DNA of 64,000 nucleotides, taken from positions 558,001 to 622,000 of the forward strand of contig NZ_JAPMLP010000001.1 of NCBI RefSeq assembly GCF_026410285.1. The letters are read 5' to 3'. How positions within the stretch are numbered: the first letter of the stretch is position 1; the number at the start of each line of letters is the position of its first letter. Positions 27,404 through 34,938 of the stretch are shown one piece after another. A program made the position numbers and the translations under genes. Origin of the DNA: Sulfitobacter sp. F26169L (GTDB lineage Bacteria > Pseudomonadota > Alphaproteobacteria > Rhodobacterales > Rhodobacteraceae). The notes beneath the pieces are model-generated. The model was given only the letters and a program-made list of their open reading frames with translations, made no database searches and had not been told where the DNA came from.

Positions 27404-28816
27404 ATGATGGATATTCTGAAGATGGATGCGCTTGCCCAATCAGGCGCGCTTGAAAGTGGCGCGGTTAGCGCAGTTGAGCTGATGGAAGCCACGCTGGCGC
27501 GTATCGCGGCGGTTAACCCGCGTGTGAACGCCGTTGTCAGTCTGAGTGACGGGGATCGCTTGCTGGCGCAGGCACGCGCAGCCGATAACGCGCCGCGCAG
27601 TGGCTGGTTGCATGGAATGCCTATCGCGATCAAGGATTTGGCCAATGCGGCGGGTTTTCCAACCTCTCGCGGATCGCCGCTTTATGCGGGGCAGGTGGCG
27701 GAAGCGGATGATCAGATGGTTGCGCGTTTGCGTGCTGCCGGTGCGATTATCATCGGCAAGACAAATACCCCCGAATTCGGCCTCGGCTCGCATACGTTCA
27801 ACCCTGTGCATGGCGCCACGCGCAATCCCTATGATGTCTCCCGTTCGGCGGGTGGGTCCTCCGGCGGCGCGGCTGCGGCCTTGGCGACGGGGATGTTGGC
27901 TGTGGCCGATGGCTCTGACATGATGGGCAGTCTGCGCAATCCGGCTGGATGGAACAACATTTACGGTATGCGGCCCTCGTGGGGCACCGTGCCTGCGGAC
28001 CCCGAGGGCGATATGTTCATGCACCAGCTTGCCACATCCGGCCCGATGGCGCGCAGCCCTGCGGATCTGGCGGCATTGCTGGATGTGATGACAGGGATTG
28101 ACCCGCGCCACCCGCTGAGCACGGACAGCCCCGCCACCTTGCCGCATATCGACCGCGCGCCGAAAAACCTGCGGATCGGCTGGCTGGGCGATTGGGATGG
28201 GGCGTTTCCCTATGAGGACGGAATTACGGGGATTTCGCAGGCAGCAATGGTGCAACTTGAAGAACTGGGCCACCGGACAGAGGCGTTGAATGCGCCTTTT
28301 GATGCGGACGCGATTTGGCAATCGTGGATCGATTTGCGGTCTTTCGCGGTGGCCGCGGGCCTGTCCGCAGATTACGCCGATGAGGCGCGGCGCGCCTGCC
28401 TGAAACCTGCCGCGCTTTGGGAGGTCGAACGCGGGTTTGCAATGAGTGCGCAGGAAGTGCAACGCGCCAGCAACATTCGGTCCGACTGGTTCCGCCGCGC
28501 GACCCGCCTGTTTGAAAGCCATGATGTGCTGGTTTTGCCGTCTGCCCAGCTTTGGCCATTTGATGTGAGTTGGACCAATCCGGTCGAAATCGCAGGGCAG
28601 GCGATGGACACCTATCACCGCTGGATGCAGGTTGTGGTGCCCGCCGGACTGATCGGTCTGCCGGTGGTGAACGTGCCTGTCGGCTTTGGCGCCAACGGAT
28701 TGCCTGCGGGTATCCAACTGATCGGGCCGCGCGGCAGTGATGGCGCATTGCTCCAACTTGCGCAGCAATGGCATGGTGCAACACACTGGCCCCAACAACG
28801 GCCCCCGAAAGCATAG
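27404..28816 (+). CDS. Amidase signature family protein
   Basis: A 470-residue amidase-signature enzyme that hydrolyses a carboxamide. The catalytic Lys is in PIAIKDLANAAG (about residue 77) and the cis-Ser in RSAGGSSGGAAAALATG (about 151). The nucleophile region reads DGSDMMGSLRNPAGWNN (about 176) instead of the usual DTGGSIR. The Ser is kept but two preceding glycine-loop residues are Met, which marks a distinct subgroup. It starts at the ATG at 27404. The substrate is unknown. The DUF2189 gene follows after 8 bases. Confidence 0.88.
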   Translation: MMDILKMDALAQSGALESGAVSAVELMEATLARIAAVNPRVNAVVSLSDGDRLLAQARAADNAPRSGWLHGMPIAIKDLANAAGFPTSRGSPLYAGQVAEADDQMVARLRAAGAIIIGKTNTPEFGLGSHTFNPVHGATRNPYDVSRSAGGSSGGAAAALATGMLAVADGSDMMGSLRNPAGWNNIYGMRPSWGTVPADPEGDMFMHQLATSGPMARSPADLAALLDVMTGIDPRHPLSTDSPATLPHIDRAPKNLRIGWLGDWDGAFPYEDGITGISQAAMVQLEELGHRTEALNAPFDADAIWQSWIDLRSFAVAAGLSADYADEARRACLKPAALWEVERGFAMSAQEVQRASNIRSDWFRRATRLFESHDVLVLPSAQLWPFDVSWTNPVEIAGQAMDTYHRWMQVVVPAGLIGLPVVNVPVGFGANGLPAGIQLIGPRGSDGALLQLAQQWHGATHWPQQRPPKA

Positions 28817-28824
28817 AGAACACG

Positions 28825-29601
28825 ATGTACACTCCAAACCAACGTATTCACGGCGCCCCCGCCCTGCGCACACCAACCCCGCAATTGCTGCGCGCAGCCC
28901 TTGCAGCGGGCTGGCGGGACTATCGCGCGGCCCCTGCCTTTGGTCTGTTGGCCGCAGTATTATCCATTGTTGCCGGATGGGGGATGATCGCCCTTACGGC
29001 GTGGGCCGGTCATACTTTCTGGCTGGTGGTGGGGGTTTTCGGGTTTCCGCTGGCTGCGCCTTTTGCCGCCTTGGGCACCTATGAGGTATCGCGCCAGAGA
29101 GGATTGGGCGAAGTGCCGACAATCCGCCACGTGGCATCTGTTTTGTGGGCCGAACGTGCCGGCCAGCTACCACCGCTGAGCGCATTGATGATGTTTATGC
29201 TGCTGTTCTGGTTCTTTCTGGGGCACATGATATTTGCGCTGTTTCTGGGGCTGAAACCGATGACAAATATTATGTCCTCTGCCGAAGTTTTCCTAAGCGC
29301 GGATGGCCTGATGATGCTTGGCCTCGGCTCGATTGTCGGGGCGGGGTTTGCCACATTGCTGTTTTCCATCTGCGTTATCGGTCTGCCAATGCTGCTGGAC
29401 CGCGAGGTTGATTACGTAACCGCCCTGATCACCAGCGTGGGCGTTGTGCAGGCAAATCCTGTGGTGATGCTGGGCTGGGCTGTGTTCATTGCGGTGATGT
29501 TGTTTCTTGCGATGTTACCTGCGTTCTTGGGGTTGGTGGTGGTTTTGCCGTGGTTGGGCCATGCGTCCTGGCATGTATACGCGGCGATGCGTATCGACTA
29601 A
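28825..29601 (+). CDS. DUF2189 integral membrane protein
   Basis: A 258-residue protein with about six transmembrane segments (for example GLLAAVLSIVAGWGMIALTA and MMFMLLFWFFLGHMIFALFL). It has the DUF2189 sequence pattern, including LRAALAAGWRDYRAAPAFGL near the start and LPMLLDREVDYVTALITS. The role of the family is not established. The start is the ATG at 28825; a longer frame overlaps the amidase. It ends four bases into the convergent 72-residue gene. Confidence 0.85.
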   Translation: MYTPNQRIHGAPALRTPTPQLLRAALAAGWRDYRAAPAFGLLAAVLSIVAGWGMIALTAWAGHTFWLVVGVFGFPLAAPFAALGTYEVSRQRGLGEVPTIRHVASVLWAERAGQLPPLSALMMFMLLFWFFLGHMIFALFLGLKPMTNIMSSAEVFLSADGLMMLGLGSIVGAGFATLLFSICVIGLPMLLDREVDYVTALITSVGVVQANPVVMLGWAVFIAVMLFLAMLPAFLGLVVVLPWLGHASWHVYAAMRID

Positions 29602-29816
29602 TCAGCCAATTCGCGCCCATGGCGGACCAATCGTGCGCGCAATTGCTGTGCGCGGCTGTCGCCAGCTTCCAGCGCAAAAACCAGCGCATGGGTCAGAAAA
29701 AAACACGCGGCGTCCACGTCTTCTGCGTGATCGGCTGCCTGTGCATAAAGACCGATCAGCGCGGCGGTATCATTTGCCTCATGCGCTGCCAGCAGTTCTG
29801 CATGTAGCGCGTTCAT
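29598..29816 (-). CDS. Small alpha-helical protein coupled to the Rieske oxygenase
   Basis: A 72-residue protein rich in Ala, Leu and His with two predicted helical hairpins and no signal peptide. Its ATG overlaps the stop of the Rieske oxygenase (29813-29816), which suggests translational coupling and possibly an accessory role. It is not recognised as a named family. The 3' end overlaps the convergent DUF2189 gene by four bases. Confidence 0.7.
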   Translation of the reverse strand: MNALHAELLAAHEANDTAALIGLYAQAADHAEDVDAACFFLTHALVFALEAGDSRAQQLRARLVRHGRELAD

Positions 29817-30967
29817 TCAGCGGCAAGCGGCGCGCGGTAACGCTCCATCTGCGCGGCAACCCAATCGTGAAACATATGCGTCGGCCCGTCCATCGCCGGA
29901 GAGAACCGCCCCCCGTCAAAGCCGACCGCATGCCTGCCGCGCTGCATTCCCTCGACAACAAAAATATCTTCCTCGAACACTTCCTTCCATTGAACCGTGT
30001 TGCGCATCCGCAGGTTCGGATCGGTGTCGGCGTCGGCGTAATAGAGATGCACGTGCTCGACCGTGCGTTCGGGGCCGTGCGGGATGAGGATGATTGCAAA
30101 GGTATGATCGCGGTGCACACCCAGCAGTACATTCGGAAAGGCGCTGATGTATTCGGCGGCTGTGTCCCACTTGTCGCTTAGCCCGTCAAAATCAGGAAAG
30201 CAGTTGCCGTCCTCATCGCGCAGCTGGCGATAGACCAGCGTGCCCTGACCTGAAAAGCGGCCAACCTGTTCGATGTGATAATGATCCTCCAGCCGTGAAT
30301 AACTGTTCAGGCCGGGGTGGATCCACGGCAAGTGATAGCTTTCGCAATAGTTCTCTACCGCCAGCTTCCAGTTGCAATTCACCTCCAGCTGGAACCGGCT
30401 GTCGGAGCCGCCGTGGTGCAACGGTTTGTCAAACTCTGACCAGCGTGCCAGCAGATCGGCATTCGCGTCCTCGAACGGGGCCGCATTGCCGGATATGTTG
30501 ATCCAGACGACATCCATCCAGATATGGCTGCGCACTTCGATCAGGCCTAACAGGGCGCGGTCGATGCCTTCGTGGGTGTTGCGGCCCGGTCCGCCAACAT
30601 GGGGCGTGCTGACCAGCTTGCCCTCGGTGCTGTAGCACCACGAATGATAGGGGCAGCGGATCGCGCCTTCGATCTTGCGCGGCTCGCTCACCAGTATCAT
30701 GCCGCGATGGCGGCAGATGTTCTGAAATACCCGCACGTTGCCGCCGCGATCGCGTACCATCAGCAGCGGCATTCCAAGGAAGGTGAGGGGGACAGCATCA
30801 CCGATTTCCGGCACATCGGCACCCACACCAAGACCTGCCCAGTTGTCTGACAGCACCGCCTTGCACTCTTCGTCAAATACGGCGGGATCAATGTAATGGG
30901 CGTTGGGCAGGCCATGGGCCGTCACAAGCGCGCGGCGGACGGGGCTAAGGTCTGTACGGTCCATCAT
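29813..30967 (-). CDS. Rieske (2Fe-2S) aromatic-ring-hydroxylating oxygenase alpha subunit
   Basis: A 384-residue Rieske non-heme iron oxygenase. The Rieske cluster ligands are CRH in NICRHRGMILVSE (about residue 86) and CPYH in IRCPYHSWCYS (about 106). The mononuclear iron site is in WKLAVENYCESYHLPWIHPG (about 205-225). The family includes aromatic dioxygenases and enzymes acting on glycine betaine, stachydrine or carnitine; the substrate is undetermined. AGGAG precedes tandem ATGs at 30967/30964. No reductase gene is adjacent. Confidence 0.93.
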   Translation of the reverse strand: MMDRTDLSPVRRALVTAHGLPNAHYIDPAVFDEECKAVLSDNWAGLGVGADVPEIGDAVPLTFLGMPLLMVRDRGGNVRVFQNICRHRGMILVSEPRKIEGAIRCPYHSWCYSTEGKLVSTPHVGGPGRNTHEGIDRALLGLIEVRSHIWMDVVWINISGNAAPFEDANADLLARWSEFDKPLHHGGSDSRFQLEVNCNWKLAVENYCESYHLPWIHPGLNSYSRLEDHYHIEQVGRFSGQGTLVYRQLRDEDGNCFPDFDGLSDKWDTAAEYISAFPNVLLGVHRDHTFAIILIPHGPERTVEHVHLYYADADTDPNLRMRNTVQWKEVFEEDIFVVEGMQRGRHAVGFDGGRFSPAMDGPTHMFHDWVAAQMERYRAPLAAE

Positions 30968-31096
30968 GCTCTCCTGTCTTCTGTATCAGAAGCAGAATAG
31001 CATAATTCTATTGTTAATCCGGTCCCTGTTGCGACCCCGTTTGCCTGTGGGCGACATCCGTGGGCAGCGCGGCCCGACAGGGGGCCGCACCGTTGT

Positions 31097-31657
31097 TTAT
31101 TTGCCGCGCGACAGCGCCGCAACGCCCGTGCGGGCAACATCCACAAGGCCCAGCGGGCGCATTAGATCAGCAAAAGCATCGATTTTTTCCGGCGCGCCGG
31201 TGATTTCGAACACAAAGCTTTCAAGTGTGCTGTCCACAACGTTTGCGCGGAAGATATCAGCAAGGCGCAGCGCCTCGACGCGTTTGTCACCGGTTCCGGC
31301 AACCTTGAACATCGCCAGCTCCCGCTCGACGCTTGCGCCTTCAACCGTCAGATCATGCACGTCGCGCACAGAAATGATGCGCCCGGTCTGTGCCTTGATC
31401 TGCTCGATCACCTGAGGTGTTCCGCGTGTGACAATGGTGATGCGGGACAGATGGCCGTCATGGTCCACCTCGGCCACGGTCAGGCTGTCGATGTTATAGC
31501 CACGGCCCGCAAACAGGCCGATCACCCGCGCCAGCACGCCCGGCTCGTTCTCGACCAGCAGGGCGAGGGTGTGACGTTCTTCCACGTCCGAGAAGTTGGG
31601 ACGCAGGTTGTACGCCGAGTGGCTGTTGGCACCTTTTTTGATTTTCAGGGCTGACAT
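31097..31657 (-). CDS. ilvH: Acetolactate synthase small (regulatory) subunit
   Basis: A 186-residue regulatory subunit that activates the catalytic subunit and gives valine feedback inhibition in branched-chain amino acid synthesis. The N-terminal ACT domain reads HTLALLVENEPGVLARVIGL (about residue 30), followed by the second regulatory domain. It lies downstream of ilvI on the same strand, with a 141-residue gene between them. Confidence 0.96.
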   Translation of the reverse strand: MSALKIKKGANSHSAYNLRPNFSDVEERHTLALLVENEPGVLARVIGLFAGRGYNIDSLTVAEVDHDGHLSRITIVTRGTPQVIEQIKAQTGRIISVRDVHDLTVEGASVERELAMFKVAGTGDKRVEALRLADIFRANVVDSTLESFVFEITGAPEKIDAFADLMRPLGLVDVARTGVAALSRGK

Positions 31658-31731
31658 GGGTGGGCCTTTCTATGGTCGGGCGCGTGCGGGGCACGCAGGG
31701 TCATTTAGGTTCGGATGTCCGGTAAGGACGG

Positions 31732-32157
31732 TTATTTCTTTTTCAGGCGGGCAATGGTTTCATCGATATGTTGCAGCATGGCTTTGTTGTCGACCTTCTT
31801 GCGAAATGCTTCCATCTGCCGGCGTTGTACCTCGTTGCGGCCACCCACCTCGCGGTAGGTGGCCTGTTTTTCGGCCTGCATCTCGCGCCGTTCGGCGGCG
31901 TTGTCACTGCCCCAGTGGCGCGGTTTGTGCCGGTGGGCGATGTTGATCTGGTCAGCGCTGTCTTCGAATTCATCCGCTTCGATGCGCAACGTCTGCTTGT
32001 CAGACCGGCGGACATTACGGTTCGCCATCGCCTTTATCCTTGGCGCATTCTTGCGTGAGGCTTTGTCAGAGCTGTTGGTGACGATTTTGCGCTGGCGACC
32101 GGTGTTCCGCGCCTTTTCTACAGCGGGATCGCGGTGCTTTTGAAAATCGTCAGCCAT
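31732..32157 (-). CDS. Conserved highly charged protein between ilvI and ilvH
   Basis: A 141-residue protein with very high Lys, Arg, Glu and Asp content, no membrane segment, and predicted helices at the C-terminus (QMEAFRKKVDNKAMLQHIDE). Basic runs such as KNAPRIKAMANRNVRRSDKQ suggest nucleic-acid or ribosome contact, but this is inference. It starts 17 bases after ilvI ends and precedes ilvH, so it is within the attenuated ilv operon. No family is recognised. Confidence 0.75.
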   Translation of the reverse strand: MADDFQKHRDPAVEKARNTGRQRKIVTNSSDKASRKNAPRIKAMANRNVRRSDKQTLRIEADEFEDSADQINIAHRHKPRHWGSDNAAERREMQAEKQATYREVGGRNEVQRRQMEAFRKKVDNKAMLQHIDETIARLKKK

Positions 32158-32174
32158 CGTCTTGCTCCTGCCGG

Positions 32175-33926
32175 TTACACCAGCACCTTGCCTTCGGCAT
32201 CAATCGCGGTACTGGTATCAACCTCGCCCATGATCATGTCGTTATGCGCCTTGCCTGACGGGATCATCGGGAAGCAGTTTTCATGCTTTTCCACCAGACA
32301 GTCAAAGATCACCGGACCGTCGTGGTTGATCATTTCCATGATCGCATCATCCAGATCATCGGGATCGGAGCAGATGATACCCTTGGCGCCAAATGCCTCG
32401 GCCAGCTTTACAAAATCGGGCAGGCTTTCGGACCAGCTTGAGGAATACCGCTCGCCGTGCAGCAATTCCTGCCACTGGCGCACCATGCCCAGGCGTTCGT
32501 TGTTGAGGATGAACTGTTTGACGGGCAGACCGTATTGCATCGCCGTGCCCATTTCCTGCATGTTCATCAACCATGATGCTTCGCCGGCCACGTTGATCAC
32601 CAGCGCGTCACTGTGCGCCATTTGAACCCCAATAGACGCAGGAAAGCCGTAGCCCATGGTGCCAAGGCCGCCAGATGTCATCCAGCGGTTCGGGTCTTCA
32701 AAGCCGAGGTATTGCGCCGCCCACATCTGGTGCTGGCCCACTTCGGTAGTGATATAGCGGTCGTACCCTTTGGTCAGCGCCTCAAGCCGCGTCAGCGCGT
32801 GCTGTGGTTTGATCACTTTGCCTTTCTGTTCGTACTTCAGGCAGTCCACGGCGCGCCATGCTTCTATCTTTTTCCACCATTTAGCCACCGCTTCGGAATT
32901 GGTTTTGCGGCCCCGTGATTTCCAGACTTTCAGCAGGTCTTCCAGAACATGGCCGACGTCGCCCATGATCGGGATATCAACGCGGATCACCTTGTTGATG
33001 GACGAAGGATCAATGTCGATATGCGCTTTCTTTGAATTCGGGCTGAATTTTTCCACAACACCTGTGATGCGGTCATCAAACCGCGCACCTATGTTGATCA
33101 TCAGATCACAGTCATGCATCGCCATGTTGGCCTCATAAAGGCCGTGCATCCCCAACATGCCCAGCCATTTATCACCCGATGCCGGATAGCAGCCAAGCCC
33201 CATCAACGTGGAGGTGATTGGAAAGCCGGTCGCATCCACCAGCTCGCGCAAGAGCTGGCTGGCCGCAGGGCCGGAGTTAATCACGCCGCCGCCTGTATAG
33301 AATACCGGCTTTTTGGCGTTCTCGATGGCGTCGACCAGTTCGGTGATCGCTTCCATATCGCCTTTCAACTGCGGCTGGTAATGGGATTTAAGCGCTTGTT
33401 TCTGCGTGTAGGCGCCGCTCGCAAACTGTACGTCTTTCGGGATATCTACCAGAACGGGGCCGGGGCGGCCGCTGGTGGCGACGTGAAATGCCTCGTGGAT
33501 TACACCTGACAGCTTGTCAGTCTCTTTCACCAGCCAGTTGTGCTTTGTACAGTGGCGGGTGATGCCAACCGTGTCAGCCTCCTGAAACGCGTCCGAACCG
33601 ATCATGAATGTCGGCACCTGGCCCGTCAGAACGATGATCGGGATGCTGTCCATCAACGCATCCGTCAGACCCGTCACTGCGTTTGTCGCACCGGGCCCGG
33701 AGGTAACAAGCGCCACACCCGGTTTGCCGGTTGAGCGTGCATAACCTTCGGCGGCGTGCACAGCACCTTGTTCATGGCGTACCAGAATATGTTTGATATG
33801 GTTTTGCTGGAAAATCTCGTCGTAGATCGGTAGAACCGCGCCGCCCGGATACCCGAACACGGTATCGACACCCTGATCAATCAGGGCTTGAACGATCATT
33901 TTCGCTCCGGTCATCTGGCGTGTCAT
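32175..33926 (-). CDS. ilvI: Acetolactate synthase large (catalytic) subunit
   Basis: A 583-residue thiamine-diphosphate enzyme that makes acetolactate or acetohydroxybutyrate, the first common step to Val, Leu and Ile. The cofactor-activating Glu is in ILVRHEQGAVHAAEGYAR (about residue 50). A FAD-binding middle domain and a C-terminal ThDP/Mg motif follow; the latter reads VAGEASWLMNMQEM...ILNNERLG, with Glu where the canonical GDGS/GDAS motif has Asp. The gene lies behind an attenuator at 34022-34178. Confidence 0.96.
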   Translation of the reverse strand: MTRQMTGAKMIVQALIDQGVDTVFGYPGGAVLPIYDEIFQQNHIKHILVRHEQGAVHAAEGYARSTGKPGVALVTSGPGATNAVTGLTDALMDSIPIIVLTGQVPTFMIGSDAFQEADTVGITRHCTKHNWLVKETDKLSGVIHEAFHVATSGRPGPVLVDIPKDVQFASGAYTQKQALKSHYQPQLKGDMEAITELVDAIENAKKPVFYTGGGVINSGPAASQLLRELVDATGFPITSTLMGLGCYPASGDKWLGMLGMHGLYEANMAMHDCDLMINIGARFDDRITGVVEKFSPNSKKAHIDIDPSSINKVIRVDIPIMGDVGHVLEDLLKVWKSRGRKTNSEAVAKWWKKIEAWRAVDCLKYEQKGKVIKPQHALTRLEALTKGYDRYITTEVGQHQMWAAQYLGFEDPNRWMTSGGLGTMGYGFPASIGVQMAHSDALVINVAGEASWLMNMQEMGTAMQYGLPVKQFILNNERLGMVRQWQELLHGERYSSSWSESLPDFVKLAEAFGAKGIICSDPDDLDDAIMEMINHDGPVIFDCLVEKHENCFPMIPSGKAHNDMIMGEVDTSTAIDAEGKVLV

Positions 33927-34021
33927 CAGTATAGTCCTTTTCGTTGGCGTCTTTTGCGTGTGCCCTATTCGGGCATTGGTGATCGTCTAAAGCATCATCC
34001 CCAAAATGGAAGCGGGCGCAT

Positions 34022-34047
34022 AAAAAAACCCCCGATTGTGACGGGGG
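34022..34047 (-). terminator. Attenuator terminator of the ilv leader
   Basis: On the minus strand CCCCCG and CGGGGG form a six-base GC stem with a seven-base loop, followed by seven Ts, 96 bases before ilvI. The 5' arm is abutted, with one shared base (34047), by CCCATGCGC (34047-34055), which can pair with GCGCATGGG inside the leader peptide (34081-34089). This gives a plausible alternative structure. Confidence 0.88.
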
Positions 34048-34073
34048 CGCATGGGTGAAGAACTGGTCTACCG

Positions 34074-34121
34074 TTACCGGCCCATGCGCGCTCTTTCCAC
34101 AATGACGACTAGGTGCAACAT
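34074..34121 (-). CDS. ilvL: ilv operon leader peptide (attenuation)
   Basis: A 15-residue leader peptide, MLHLVVIVERARMGR, with six of its first eight residues Leu, Val or Ile apart from the start, the amino acids made by the operon. It begins with ATG behind GGAG (eight-base spacing) and ends in TAA 27 bases before the terminator stem. Known ilv leaders in proteobacteria work this way: ribosome stalling on regulatory codons prevents terminator formation. The symbol follows that convention; the mechanism here is inferred from layout. Confidence 0.85.
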   Translation of the reverse strand: MLHLVVIVERARMGR

Positions 34122-34149
34122 GCACGATACTCCGTTACGTTGTTCGCAG

Positions 34150-34178
34150 ACATTATGGGCGCATTTTGGGAGCGTCAA
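34150..34178 (-). promoter_or_regulatory. Predicted sigma-70-type promoter of the ilv leader
   Basis: On the minus strand TTGACG (34173-34178) and TAATGT (34150-34155) are separated by exactly 17 bases. Transcription would begin near 34143, about 20 bases before the leader peptide ATG. Confidence 0.75.
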
Positions 34179-34293
34179 CCGCCAATTTTCAGTATTTGTG
34201 TCTCTGGGGTGCGTAATTTTGAAATTTTATTGCGTAATATAAGCGGTGTTGCGACATTTTGGAAAAATCGGAGCGGGTTTTGGGCGGGTCTGC

Positions 34294-34938
34294 TTACAGA
34301 TCGACACCCGTGCCCTGCAAAACGCCATGTTCCAGTGCATAGCGGGTCAGACCCGCGGTGCTGGAAATGCCCAGCTTTCGTTTGATGTTCTTGCGATGTG
34401 TTTCGACCGTGCGAACCGATATATCCAGCGCCAGCGCAACTTCCTTGTTGGATTGGCCCTGCGCCAGTTGCAAAAGGATCGTCTGTTCGCGCCCCGTCAG
34501 GGTTTCGCGCACACCGCCGCCTTTGGGCGTAAGCGAGCCTTGCGCGCCCGTACATAAGTACCGTTCGCCGCGCATGACCGTATCAATGGCCAGCTTGATT
34601 TCATCCGTCGGCACATCCTTGAGCAGGTATCCCATTGCCCCGTGATTGAGCGCGGAGGAGATATACTCGGGGCTGTCGTGCATCGACAAGATGACAATAC
34701 GGGTGCCGGGACGCTGCTCCAGCACGATCTCTGTTGCGGACAGGCCGCCCATTTCGGGCATGTTCAAATCCATCAGAATGACATCGGGGTTCAGGGTATG
34801 AAGTTGGTCGATCATCGCGCGTGCGCCGGGCAGGGTGCCAACAACCTCTACATCATCATAGTTTTCCAGAATGCTCTGGATGCCTTCGGCAACCATCGGA
34901 TGGTCATCGACAATGACAATACGCAGGGTCGGGGTCAT
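34294..34938 (-). CDS. LuxR/NarL-family response regulator
   Basis: A 214-residue response regulator. The receiver domain (residues 1-125) has the acidic pair in VIVDDHPMVAEG, the phospho-acceptor Asp in DVILMDLNMPEMGG (about residue 55) and the conserved Lys in YLLKDVP. The C-terminal LuxR-type helix-turn-helix (about 150-205) contains LTGREQTILLQLAQGQSNKE and SVRTVETHRKNIKRKL. It overlaps the upstream kinase by four bases, so the two form a pair. It lies divergent from the TRAP operon, its most likely target. Confidence 0.94.
   Translation of the reverse strand: MTPTLRIVIVDDHPMVAEGIQSILENYDDVEVVGTLPGARAMIDQLHTLNPDVILMDLNMPEMGGLSATEIVLEQRPGTRIVILSMHDSPEYISSALNHGAMGYLLKDVPTDEIKLAIDTVMRGERYLCTGAQGSLTPKGGGVRETLTGREQTILLQLAQGQSNKEVALALDISVRTVETHRKNIKRKLGISSTAGLTRYALEHGVLQGTGVDL

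Noticed and set aside
27440-28876. 478-codon minus-strand open frame opposite the amidase
   Set aside because: Antisense to a complete amidase with active-site motifs; His/Arg/Gln-rich composition typical of antisense translation.
33877-34125. 82-codon minus-strand open frame over the ilv leader region
   Set aside because: It overlaps the terminator and the start of ilvI; the 15-codon leader peptide with its own ribosome site is the better explanation.
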